Below, piece after piece: positions 17,851 through 24,413 of a stretch of DNA of 64,000 nt. This DNA comes from Fibrobacter sp. Its GTDB lineage: Bacteria; Fibrobacterota; Fibrobacteria; Fibrobacterales; Fibrobacteraceae. The stretch covers positions 62,001-126,000 of the forward strand of contig JAKSIB010000003.1 in the NCBI GenBank assembly GCA_024399065.1, in the 5' to 3' direction. Each line of letters opens with the position of its first letter. Positions within the stretch are counted from its first letter, which is position 1. Both the position numbers and the translations under genes were made by a program. Under the pieces are notes generated by a model. That model had not been told where the DNA came from. It was given only the letters and a program-made list of their open reading frames with translations, and did no database searches.

Positions 17851-19791
17851 ATGCCAGAGACTCCGAAATCAGCCTACTTTAGAGAAATGTACCCTTACTC
17901 CTTGGAGGCGTTTAGGAGTGTTCTTGGCTTGAACATGGATTCCGCCAAGGAGGTGGTTTCGGCTCTTAAACGTTCCGGTGTTGCTAAGGCCGTTAATAGA
18001 AAAACCTTTGATCTGGATCGACTTACTGAAGAAAGCGAAGTCATTTCCGAAGATATTGCTGAAAATTCTGATATCGCCTATGTAATGAATTATGTGGGTG
18101 TGGTCTATACAGAAAATTGTGTTCTGAAATGCTACCCCAAGTATATTGATAATTTTCCCGACGATCCGAAGGATGAATCTGGGTTAGTAAAAGAATTAAG
18201 GTCTGTCCTTAAGGCAATCCAGAAACATAATGACAAGGTTCAGTCCATCCATTTGTATAATGGCGAGGAACGTAGCACCTTCAATATGCTTGGCTTGGTT
18301 CTCCATATTCTCCATGACTATTACGAGAATGGAATCTACACCAACTATCAGGAAGTTATAGAGACTAATGGTGAAGGCGAGATTGATTGGGATAGGACCA
18401 TCAACGAAACTTTTGCGTACCTCAAGGATAATCGTCCGTATTATCTAGAGCTGAAGACGATTGCGAATCAAACAGATGACTTTGACTACTTCAAGCGACT
18501 CCATGAATGCATTGTTACGGAATGTTCCAAGTATCTTGAAGATCTTGGCTTGACGGAATTGTTTGATGATGTTCCGTTTGTTCAGTTGACTGAAACGAAC
18601 CTTGATGATTTTGGAGACCCCGACTACATCAAGTATCGTCTGGAACGAGAAATTGCTTCGCAGTTTGTGACCCGCAAGCAAATGCTTCTCAAGACCCTCT
18701 ACACCTATGTGGCCGAAAAGAAAACGGACGAGCAGGAAGATTCCTTCAGTCTCTGGGGAACGAATTCCCTGAACCTCGTCTGGGAACATGCTTGTGGGGA
18801 AGTGTTTAAGAACGAATACGAGTCCTTTAAAAAGTATATCGATTGCCCTGAATGGAAATTTGAAGATAATGAAGATCCAATTTCCAAGGAAACATTGATT
18901 CCCGATATTGTTTGCAAGGCTTCAGATAATACATTTTGTATTCTTGATGGAAAATACTATTTGCCTAAATGGACAAAGAGTGCTCTTTCAAATAATCCCG
19001 GTGTACAGGATGTTGTAAAGCAGTTTGTTTATCACAAGGCGTTTCTTGAGTATTTGATTAAGAATGGAATTCAAAATGTGTTTAACGCATTTTTATTCCC
19101 GGCACCATCATCAAAGAAAACAACTGATTTTATCAAGGCTTTTGGAACGGTGGATATGAAACCCCTTATGGAATGGGGGTTGAATCGTTTGCCGTCCGTT
19201 CACTTGGCTTATGTAAATCCGGATGAGTTGTGGAAAGCCTACGTAGGTGGAAAAAATCGTAAGGCTGAATTAGAACTTTGTGTGGCTGAAATTCAGAAGT
19301 CTCCGGACTATAGCTATGACGCTATAATTCCTAGTTTGTTGCAGGTTGCTGAAGTTAGGGTGGATTATTCTGCGCAGCAATTAACCATGGTCGGTTATTT
19401 GAAACCTGATTATGTGGAATTTTTGCATCGCGGCTGTTCTAAAATGATATTCTATTTCTACCATACAAGAAACGGATTTGTGTATCCGGTACATCCGCAT
19501 TTGATCAATTGCAAAGCTTTTGCTGGCTACACAGATGGGGAAGGCGTTATTGTTGGCAACATTGTTGGGAAGTTGCAAATTTGCAATGCAAGTGCTCTTG
19601 CTGAAAAGCTTGCTGGATGCGGCATAGAAAAGAGTGATTTTTCTGCGCAGTCTTATTATGTGATTGAAATTGAAGATGTAAGAACTGTTGCCGGAAGAAA
19701 TAAATCCTATTACCAAGACGCCATAAATGCATATCCGGGTAATGACATTACCCATGAATATTCACCGAAAGTGGTGAATGATATAAAGTAA
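17851..19791 (+). CDS. LlaJI family restriction endonuclease, stand-alone
   Basis: The 646-residue protein matches the RE_LlaJI family (PF09563). The likely active site is Asp352 (LIPDIVCK) and Asp366-Gly-Lys368 (CILDGKYYLPKW), a PD-(D/E)XK pattern. The N-terminus MYPYSLEAFRSVLGL parallels the LlaJI-like gene at 14.1 kb. Unlike that gene it has no McrB partner or methyltransferase beside it; the upstream neighbour is the AlbA_2 regulator, 9 bases away. It may borrow the ATPase of the preceding module, act alone, or be an orphan left from a larger system. The ATG at 17851 fits the family start. Downstream is intergenic DNA ending in convergent sequence. Confidence 0.85.
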   Translation: MPETPKSAYFREMYPYSLEAFRSVLGLNMDSAKEVVSALKRSGVAKAVNRKTFDLDRLTEESEVISEDIAENSDIAYVMNYVGVVYTENCVLKCYPKYIDNFPDDPKDESGLVKELRSVLKAIQKHNDKVQSIHLYNGEERSTFNMLGLVLHILHDYYENGIYTNYQEVIETNGEGEIDWDRTINETFAYLKDNRPYYLELKTIANQTDDFDYFKRLHECIVTECSKYLEDLGLTELFDDVPFVQLTETNLDDFGDPDYIKYRLEREIASQFVTRKQMLLKTLYTYVAEKKTDEQEDSFSLWGTNSLNLVWEHACGEVFKNEYESFKKYIDCPEWKFEDNEDPISKETLIPDIVCKASDNTFCILDGKYYLPKWTKSALSNNPGVQDVVKQFVYHKAFLEYLIKNGIQNVFNAFLFPAPSSKKTTDFIKAFGTVDMKPLMEWGLNRLPSVHLAYVNPDELWKAYVGGKNRKAELELCVAEIQKSPDYSYDAIIPSLLQVAEVRVDYSAQQLTMVGYLKPDYVEFLHRGCSKMIFYFYHTRNGFVYPVHPHLINCKAFAGYTDGEGVIVGNIVGKLQICNASALAEKLAGCGIEKSDFSAQSYYVIEIEDVRTVAGRNKSYYQDAINAYPGNDITHEYSPKVVNDIK

Positions 19792-19878
19792 AACGGTTGT
19801 GTAAAACGAGGACGAAGCCTATGAAAAGCTCCCTGGTCCGTAAAAACCAGGTGCAATCCCTTGCTGATATTGCCGTGT

Positions 19879-19914
19879 AAAAAAATAGGGCGAGACCACT
19901 TAAGGTGCCGCCCT
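19879..19914 (-). terminator. Terminator on the minus strand
   Basis: Read leftwards, AGGGCG pairs with CGCCCT (19909-19914 with 19887-19892) and is followed by a run of seven T (19885-19879). It lies just downstream of the leftward gene fragment at 19982-20371 and can end that transcript. Confidence 0.55.
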
Positions 19915-19919
19915 TACAA

Positions 19920-19968
19920 AAACACGAATGTTTTTTAACGATATACTTAATATATTAATTTCGTGTTT
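19920..19968. repeat. Inverted repeat around an AT-rich core
   Basis: AAACACGAA (19920-19928) and TTCGTGTTT (19960-19968) flank 31 AT-rich bases. It lies between convergent genes. It could be a protein-binding site or a remnant end; nothing else supports either. Confidence 0.5.
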
Positions 19969-19981
19969 ATGGCGCAAGTCT

Positions 19982-20371
19982 TTACTTACACCATTTCGCT
20001 TCCTTGACTCGCTTAACGGCATTCATGCCGTTTTTGTCGTAGCAGTAGTAGCCGCCTTCGCTGAGCTTTTCCCAGAGCATGGTTCCGTCGCTTTGGCGCC
20101 AGCCCTGTTCTGTTTTCATTTCGTTCATTAGACCGACCAGGGTTTCTACGAAGCCGCTTGCGTCGACGCTTTCGTCATCTTTCGGCATTGCCTTTTTCTT
20201 GTGTGCGTTTCCCTGTTTTTCCATTTGTGTAGCGTCCCTTTCGCAGACTTTCTTGTCGTCGTACTCGGTGAAGCTTGCCTTTTCGCGGGTCCCGATGGGT
20301 ACGATGAAGTAGGATACACGTCCGGGGATTCCGTACAGGTCCTTGCCTTTTTTGTATTCCCCATAATCTAC
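19982..20371 (-). pseudogene. Small leftward gene, probably truncated at its 5' end
   Basis: An open frame on the minus strand runs from 20371 to the stop at 19982. The first in-frame ATG is at 20222-20224 and gives only 80 residues, yet the open frame upstream still reads like protein (GRVSYFIVPIGTREKASFTE) until a TAG at 20372-20374. The C-terminal part (GWRQSDGTMLWEKLSEGGYY) is rich in aromatic residues. I recognise no family. The simplest reading is a gene whose beginning was lost; a short functional gene from the ATG is also possible. A terminator follows at 19914-19879. Confidence 0.4.
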
Positions 20372-20463
20372 CTAATTTCGCGTGCCATATTCTGACATTT
20401 TGAAGGGCTTGTCAACAGTTGTTTGCAAAATGAGTGGTCCCTGATTGTGGACCTTGACTGTAA

Positions 20464-20667
20464 GCGTGTGCGATTTTTGCAAAAAGTGATTATTTTATAA
20501 CCACTGATTATCGGTTGCTAAAGTACAAGTCGGATGACATTAGGATTATTGACCCTACACGATTTGTCCTGGAATATGAGTTGAGGGATTCACTGAAACT
20601 TCCCGGCAATCGTACCCACCACGCGATCTTGGCAACAAGAGCGGACCACGGTGGGGATTTTTTTTGA
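20464..20667 (+). pseudogene. C-terminal remnant of a PIN-domain (VapC-like) toxin
   Basis: The open frame encodes ACAIFAKSDYFITTDYRLLK then IRIIDPTRFVLEYE, which is the last part of PIN-domain toxins: the helix before the conserved YFITTD motif, then the I-NP-FL block. A stop codon sits directly before it (20461-20463) and the N-terminal two thirds, including the first catalytic Asp residues, are missing. The frame runs on into the border repeat (copy 2), which supplies its last codons and stop (20665-20667). The gene is therefore broken at its 5' side. Recognition is by motif only, but the pattern is characteristic. Confidence 0.6.
20600..20664 (+). repeat. Cassette-border repeat copy 2
   Basis: Shares TTCCCGGCAATCGTACCC with copy 3 and the folded core with copies 1 and 3. 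Core: CCCACC (20615-20620) against GGTGGG; inner stem TCTTG/CAAGA around the loop GCAA. Relative to copy 1 an A-U pair has become G-C, a compensating change. It is followed by ATTTTTTTT. It lies in the tail of the PIN remnant. Confidence 0.75.
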
Positions 20668-20672
20668 ACGAA

Positions 20673-20948
20673 TTACAGATTCTCTGGGAAGGCGAAGAAT
20701 GTGCTAGGGGCGCATCCGAATATTTCTCCCAATTTTACGGCCATTTTCCTGGATACCGGACGTTTTCCGCGTTCCATTTCAGAAACGTTTTGCACGGCGA
20801 CATTCAGTTTTTCGGCAAGCTGGGCTTGTGTCCAATTGCATAGGCCTCTTGCTGCAACAATCATTTCTCCGGGAGTGGATTTTTGGCATGTATTTTTATG
20901 CAGGGCAGTTTCTTCAAATGGGACAAACTCAAAATATCCGCCGGACAT
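20673..20948 (-). CDS. XRE-family helix-turn-helix protein, antitoxin-like
   Basis: A 91-residue protein with a Cro/C1-type helix-turn-helix between about residues 28 and 82: GLCNWTQAQLAEKLNV, then VQNVSEMERGKRPVSRKMAVKLGEIF. The N-terminal 25 residues are a short extension. It is the last gene of a leftward operon, 10 bases after the GNAT gene, with a strong ribosome site (AAAGGAGG). Small XRE proteins next to GNAT genes usually regulate the operon or act as antitoxin; here it probably represses its own promoter upstream of 21733. The role is inferred from context. Confidence 0.85.
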   Translation of the reverse strand: MSGGYFEFVPFEETALHKNTCQKSTPGEMIVAARGLCNWTQAQLAEKLNVAVQNVSEMERGKRPVSRKMAVKLGEIFGCAPSTFFAFPENL

Positions 20949-20958
20949 ATTGCCTCCT

Positions 20959-21561
20959 TTAAATAAGTCTGAACATCTGGTTTAGCACCAGGCCTTCGGT
21001 GTTTGGGTTGTCTGTGATTCTTGAGGAAAATTGTCGAAAAAGATTTTGCTCGTAAAAATTCATCAGTTTCGGGTGGTTTTCACATTCCAGAAATACGATG
21101 GTTCCGCCCACAAGGTTTTGGGCTTGTCTTATAGAGGCGATTGCATGTTCCAGAAGTTTACTGCCAGATATTCTTTTTTCCATTGGCAGGTTAAAGTTTT
21201 TCCCTAGTTGAGCAACTAAGTATGCGCTTGCGCAGTACTCCTTTAATTGAGAATCATATTTGCTTACGCGTTCAATAACTTTTCTTGCGTTATTGCTTAA
21301 AAAAGAACTTTTAAAAGTTACAGGCTTTATTGTGAGTGCGTAATAACCAACGATTTCGTGCACATCATTCAAAACACAGTAAGTGACCGATTGTTTCTTT
21401 TTGGTGAATTCAATGGCATTCTTATGAAGAAATTTTTCAACATCCTCATTTGGGGTGCATGAAAAACTGCTTATGATGTCCTGTAGTTTATTGACACCAT
21501 AATTTGGGTTAGGTTCGGTTATGAAGTTGTTTATGTTTATGGATGTGAAATTATCGCCCAT
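20959..21561 (-). CDS. GNAT-family N-acetyltransferase, possible toxin
   Basis: The 200-residue protein shows the GNAT order: VTYCVLNDVHEIVGYYAL, then the CoA-binding region around SAYLVAQLGKNF and GSKLLEHAI, and a C-terminal block GTIVFLECENHPKLMNFYEQNLFRQF typical of the acetyltransferase fold. GNAT toxins of the TacT/AtaT group acetylate aminoacyl-tRNA. The context fits: a short gene overlaps its start by 11 bases and an XRE gene follows. Compared with TacT it has a longer N-terminal part (about 55 residues). A housekeeping acetyltransferase cannot be excluded. Confidence 0.75.
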   Translation of the reverse strand: MGDNFTSININNFITEPNPNYGVNKLQDIISSFSCTPNEDVEKFLHKNAIEFTKKKQSVTYCVLNDVHEIVGYYALTIKPVTFKSSFLSNNARKVIERVSKYDSQLKEYCASAYLVAQLGKNFNLPMEKRISGSKLLEHAIASIRQAQNLVGGTIVFLECENHPKLMNFYEQNLFRQFSSRITDNPNTEGLVLNQMFRLI

Positions 21562-21733
21562 TCTCCCCAGCCTTTTTCATAAAGGCAAGGAATTCTTCAC
21601 GGGTGCTAATCGTTTTATAAGAAACATGTTCTTGCTTCTGGGCGTCGCGTTCGGCGGCTTCGAGCTGGTCAGCGAATCGCTGAGTGCTTTCGGCGTCAAA
21701 CACGAAATTGTGCGTAATGCTAGAGGTTGCCAT
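21551..21733 (-). CDS. Small protein upstream of the GNAT gene, candidate antitoxin
   Basis: A 60-residue protein (begins MATSSITHNFVFDAESTQRF, ends with a helical EEFLAFMKKAGENGR segment). It overlaps the GNAT start by 11 bases and heads the leftward operon, the position of an antitoxin. The first 25 residues look like a short beta strand and helix, as in ribbon-helix-helix antitoxins, and the rest would wrap the toxin. I do not recognise a named family. Function is inferred from position and size. Confidence 0.6.
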   Translation of the reverse strand: MATSSITHNFVFDAESTQRFADQLEAAERDAQKQEHVSYKTISTREEFLAFMKKAGENGR

Positions 21734-21956
21734 AATTTCTCCCTGACTTTGTGCCTTTGGTGCCCTACGTTGATCGTCCAGATAGCGCTTACCCAGGTAC
21801 CCTGCGGCCTTGTGCAGATTGATTCTGTGCCGCGAACGTCAAGCAGAGAGTTTTACTTGCCCCACGCATGGGGATTACTCATTCGCCATAAAAGATACAC
21901 AAAACTTTTTACCTGTGCAAGGGGTGGGCATTGATGATTGCGGCGGGTCTTGATAT
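21734..21956. other. Intergenic region without a supported gene
   Basis: Together with the leader below it makes a 353-base gap between divergent genes. It should hold the promoter of the leftward GNAT operon, but I cannot pick one with confidence. At 21940-21957 the sequence GGCGGGTCTT then TTTTACG resembles the end of border repeat copy 1, so a decayed repeat copy probably lies here. Confidence 0.4.
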
Positions 21957-22086
21957 TTTACGTATAAATTACAAAATGACCCTTGCCAGCGTTTTATAAA
22001 TAGCTAACATTCTGCCTGACGTACGAAAAGTATCTCTATGACATCTGTGAAAAACAGGTGTTTTTTTTTTATCCAAAGGAGATACT
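21957..22086 (+). promoter_or_regulatory. Leader copy 2: promoter plus attenuator-like hairpin
   Basis: Near-identical to 16270-16395. Promoter-like TTGCCA (21983-21988) and TAACAT (22005-22010), 16 bases apart. Hairpin CATCTGT/ACAGGTG (22042-22048, 22054-22060) followed by ten T (22061-22070), then AAAGGAG and ATG at 22087. The hairpin keeps its stem through a U-G pair. Even the first codons of both genes agree (ATGCCCAG). Confidence 0.65.
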
Positions 22087-22701
22087 ATGCCCAGAGAGAA
22101 CTCGGCTTTGAAAAAGTCTGACGACAAGTTGTTCGTCAATGATTTAGGAACCATCGTTTCCACCGCTCGCGACATGAGTTTCCGTGCGGCGAACCTTATG
22201 CAGGTGGCGTGCAACTGGCTTGTCGGCTGGCGTATCGTGGAACAGGAACAGCATGGAAAAGCCCGTGCGGGTTATGGCAAGCATGTAATTCAGTTGGCGT
22301 CGGAGTCGCTGACCGAAAAATTCGGGAAGGGGTTTTCTGTTCCCTCGTTGAAAGGTTTCCGAAAATTCTATTTGATTTTTAAGAATGCTCGAATGTCCCA
22401 TGCTCTGCCAGTTTCGTTCGTTAATTCGCTGTCTGAAAAAGGGCAGGCATTGCCTGCCCTTTTGAAAAACAATGAAATTGGGCAGGCTTTGCCTATCCAA
22501 TTGTCCTGGAGTCATTACGAATGCCTGATCCGTGTCGCCGATGAAAAGGCCCGCCTGTGGTATATGCAGGAGGCTGCCGCCGAGCAGTGGGATTACCGCA
22601 CTTTGAAACGAAATATCGCCTCGCAGTATTATTATCGTTTGGTGCAGACTCCAGAGGGCAAAAGATCTGCAGTCGACAAAGCCAACGGCCAACGATCGTG
22701 A
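22087..22701 (+). CDS. DUF1016 N-terminal domain protein, nuclease domain missing
   Basis: The 204 residues correspond to the DUF1016_N domain (PF17761) of YhcG-family proteins: ANLMQVACNWLVGWRIVEQEQ, GKHVIQLASESLTEKFGKGF, LKGFRKFY and LSWSHYECLIRVAD with WDYRTLKRNIASQYY. The C-terminal PD-(D/E)XK nuclease half that normally follows is absent; the frame ends after QTPEGKRS and a strong terminator comes 7 bases later. Two 27-base palindromes sit in frame inside it and give repeated GQALP peptides. It is driven by leader copy 2. It may be a decayed nuclease gene or a functional DNA-binding remnant. The complete paralogue is at 23192. Confidence 0.8.
   Translation: MPRENSALKKSDDKLFVNDLGTIVSTARDMSFRAANLMQVACNWLVGWRIVEQEQHGKARAGYGKHVIQLASESLTEKFGKGFSVPSLKGFRKFYLIFKNARMSHALPVSFVNSLSEKGQALPALLKNNEIGQALPIQLSWSHYECLIRVADEKARLWYMQEAAAEQWDYRTLKRNIASQYYYRLVQTPEGKRSAVDKANGQRS
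22437..22502 (+). repeat. Two in-frame 27-base palindromes inside the DUF1016 fragment
   Basis: First: AAAAGGGCAGGC (22437-22448), loop ATT, GCCTGCCCTTTT (22452-22463), perfect 12-base arms. Second: AATTGGGCAGGC (22476-22487), loop TTT, GCCTATCCAATT (22491-22502), two mismatches. Both are 27 bases, so each adds nine codons without a shift. They lie just before the conserved LSWSHY block. Confidence 0.85.
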
Positions 22702-22707
22702 CCCCTT

Positions 22708-22733
22708 GGGGCGGAGACTCATCCGCCCTTTTT
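22708..22733 (+). terminator. Rho-independent terminator after the DUF1016 fragment
   Basis: GGGCGGA (22709-22715) pairs with TCCGCCC (22722-22728) around a 6-base loop, followed by TTTTT (22729-22733). Confidence 0.85.
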
Positions 22734-22843
22734 GCATTACTGGTATGCGGTAGGCGGGGAGGCTCCGTTTTATGAGGGCTATGTAATAACCCCATAAAAT
22801 AGAGCGTGACGGCGCTTTCTGCGCCGGGCCGCCCGAAGAAAGT

Positions 22844-22875
22844 TTTTGACACTTTACTGTCAAAATCTTTAATTA
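22844..22875 (+). promoter_or_regulatory. Promoter with overlapping inverted repeat (possible operator)
   Basis: TTTTGACA (22844-22851) and TGTCAAAA (22858-22865) form a perfect 8-base inverted repeat with a 6-base spacer. Its left arm contains a consensus -35 (TTGACA, 22846-22851); TAATTA at 22870-22875 could be the -10 with 18 bases between. A repressor bound there would block the promoter. Confidence 0.5.
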
Positions 22876-23141
22876 TATTTATTCCATGATTCATCACTCC
22901 TTGCGACAGTCGACATAGACTTGCAAAAGTCCGTACGTGCATTCGCGGCAAGGTTCATTAACCATCTGGTTGATGTTGTTGGATAGCTGGCAGGAGACGC
23001 AGCCTGCTCAAGAGCGTGAGATCGCCGAAATGTGCATCGCGCCAGGTAACGCCGAGGAAGACCCTCGCCAACAATGTGGCTAGAACCTCCAATCTCTACG
23101 CAATGTAGGGAACATCTTTATAATCAAAAAGAATGCTATCG

Positions 23142-23168
23142 ACCATTTTCCCGGCGTGGGGAAATGGT
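23142..23168 (+). promoter_or_regulatory. Hairpin in the 5' region of the DUF1016 gene
   Basis: ACCATTTTCCC (23142-23152) pairs with GGGAAATGGT (23159-23168) with one bulged base and a short loop, 23 bases before the ATG at 23192. It may affect translation or message stability. Confidence 0.4.
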
Positions 23169-23191
23169 GGTTTAAACGTACGGAGAATATT

Positions 23192-24229
23192 ATGACAAAA
23201 AAGATTGTTTTGCAGGTAGAATCTGAATATGGTGAAATTCTGCAACAGGCTGTTGCAGTAATTAAACAGGCTCGTGTAAATGTTGCACGTCAACTAAATG
23301 TTGGTGAAAATGCTGCTTACTGGGAAATTGGGAAAATGCTACATGAGCGCAAGCTCGATAGTAAGCATGGAAATTCCGTTGTTCGCCGCCTTTCTGTAGA
23401 TTTAAAGGTACATTTTCCGGATATGGGGGTGTCTCCAAGACAACTCTGGAACATGAAAAAATATTATGTACGATATTGTAACTCCGCTGAAAAAGTGCTA
23501 CGGAGCGTAGCACTTTTGACATGGGGGCAAAATCTTTTTCTTTTAAGCCAAAATTTTGACGACAATCAAATCCTTTTCTATGCAAATGAGTGCGTTGCCA
23601 AGGGATGGACGCGTGATTTGCTGATAAACGCCGTGAAAATGCAAATGTATGAACGTGCTGCTCTTAACCGCCCTCAAAACAACTTCAAGGACACGTTGCC
23701 CGAAGGTCAGGCGGAATTTGCGAACGAAGCATTTCGCAGCACTTATAACTTGGGTTTCCTTGGAATTACAGAGCCGGTAATGGAGTTGGAACTGGAACGA
23801 AAACTTGTTGAAAAGGTTAGACAGTTCCTTTTGGAACTTGGAAAGGGCTTTGCCTTTATTGGAAATCAGCATGAGCTGGAATTCAACGGGAAAGCAAGCA
23901 GGGTAGATATGCTTTTCTTCCATAGGCAACTGAGATGTTTGGTGGCAATTGATTTGAAAGTGGGTGAATTTAAGCCGGAATATGTAGGCAAGATGAACTA
24001 TTATCTTTCGTTGCTTGACCGTTTGGAGCGCGGGGAGGGCGAAAATCGTTCGGTCGGTATTATTCTTTGTGCAACAAAAGATAATGTTGAAGTTGAACTT
24101 TCGCTTGATGGTGTTGGCAAGCCTATTGGAGTTGCTGATTATCAATTACTGTTGCCCAAGGAAGAACTGCAGAAAGTTCTGGCTGACGAAATCAAGTCTT
24201 TCAAAGAAGTTAAACATTTAACGCATTAA
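23192..24229 (+). CDS. DUF1016 / YhcG-family PD-(D/E)XK nuclease
   Basis: A complete YhcG-like protein. The N-terminal DUF1016_N region (about residues 10-160) includes AAYWEIGKMLHERKLDSKHG, LSVDLKVHFPDMGVSPRQLWNMKKYY and LLINAVKMQMYER. The C-terminal half (PF06250) carries the nuclease centre: FAFIGNQHELEFNG, RVDMLFFHR with the Asp, and LVAIDLKVGEF with the D-x-K. ATG at 23192 is chosen because GGAG (23182-23185) lies before it; the frame extends to a GTG at 23156 without support. A 27-base palindrome lies in frame in the N-terminal domain. Border repeat copy 3 follows after 27 bases. The family is linked to defence and DNA processing. Confidence 0.9.
   Translation: MTKKIVLQVESEYGEILQQAVAVIKQARVNVARQLNVGENAAYWEIGKMLHERKLDSKHGNSVVRRLSVDLKVHFPDMGVSPRQLWNMKKYYVRYCNSAEKVLRSVALLTWGQNLFLLSQNFDDNQILFYANECVAKGWTRDLLINAVKMQMYERAALNRPQNNFKDTLPEGQAEFANEAFRSTYNLGFLGITEPVMELELERKLVEKVRQFLLELGKGFAFIGNQHELEFNGKASRVDMLFFHRQLRCLVAIDLKVGEFKPEYVGKMNYYLSLLDRLERGEGENRSVGIILCATKDNVEVELSLDGVGKPIGVADYQLLLPKEELQKVLADEIKSFKEVKHLTH
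23491..23517 (+). repeat. In-frame 27-base palindrome inside the DUF1016 nuclease gene
   Basis: AAAAGTGCTACG (23491-23502), loop GAG, CGTAGCACTTTT (23506-23517): perfect 12-base arms, same 12-3-12 layout and the same protein position as the palindromes at 22437-22502, but a different arm sequence. Confidence 0.88.
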
Positions 24230-24256
24230 GACCTTAGTTTTTTGATGGAGAGTAGA

Positions 24257-24320
24257 TTCCCGGCAATCGTACCCACCACGCGATCTTGGCAATAAGAGCG
24301 GACCACGGTGGGTCTTTTTT
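24257..24320 (+). terminator. Cassette-border repeat copy 3
   Basis: Starts TTCCCGGCAATCGTACCC as in copy 2. Outer stem ACCCACC (24271-24277) with GGTGGGT, inner stem TCTTG/TAAGA (one G-U pair) around GCAA, then CTTTTTT. It ends the DUF1016 transcript. Confidence 0.78.
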
Positions 24321-24334
24321 ATTTGCGCAGCTTC

Positions 24335-24363
24335 TTGACATCTTATAATTATTGGTGTATATT
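24335..24363 (+). promoter_or_regulatory. Consensus sigma-70-type promoter of the RhuM gene
   Basis: TTGACA (24335-24340), 17 bases, TATATT (24358-24363). The RhuM ATG is 51 bases further on. It is the best promoter match in the island. Confidence 0.7.
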
Positions 24364-24413
24364 TGTGCAGTAAACATCCGTGGTTATACGCTTGTCTACG
24401 GAAAGGAGAAATG

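Larger units (their letters stand above)
22734..23191 (+). other. Long spacer with promoter-like and palindromic sites, no supported gene
   Basis: A 458-base stretch without a convincing gene. It holds a promoter-like site with an inverted repeat (22844-22875) and a hairpin next to the DUF1016 start (23142-23168). Short open pieces such as RFINHLVDVVG (near 22950) and EREIAEMCIAPG (near 23010) in different frames may be gene debris, but I cannot assign them. Confidence 0.5.

Noticed and set aside
19801-19878. Riboswitch-like sequence after the LlaJI gene (hairpin CCTGG/CCAGG)
   Set aside because: There is some similarity to cobalamin-type elements, but the conserved core is missing and no downstream gene on that strand fits.
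22144-22951. Leftward open frames opposite the DUF1016 fragment
   Set aside because: They are shadows of the forward gene with no start signal; the forward gene has a leader and clear family motifs.
16219-24320. CRISPR array
   Set aside because: Repeats are kilobases apart with genes between them, and no cas genes are present.
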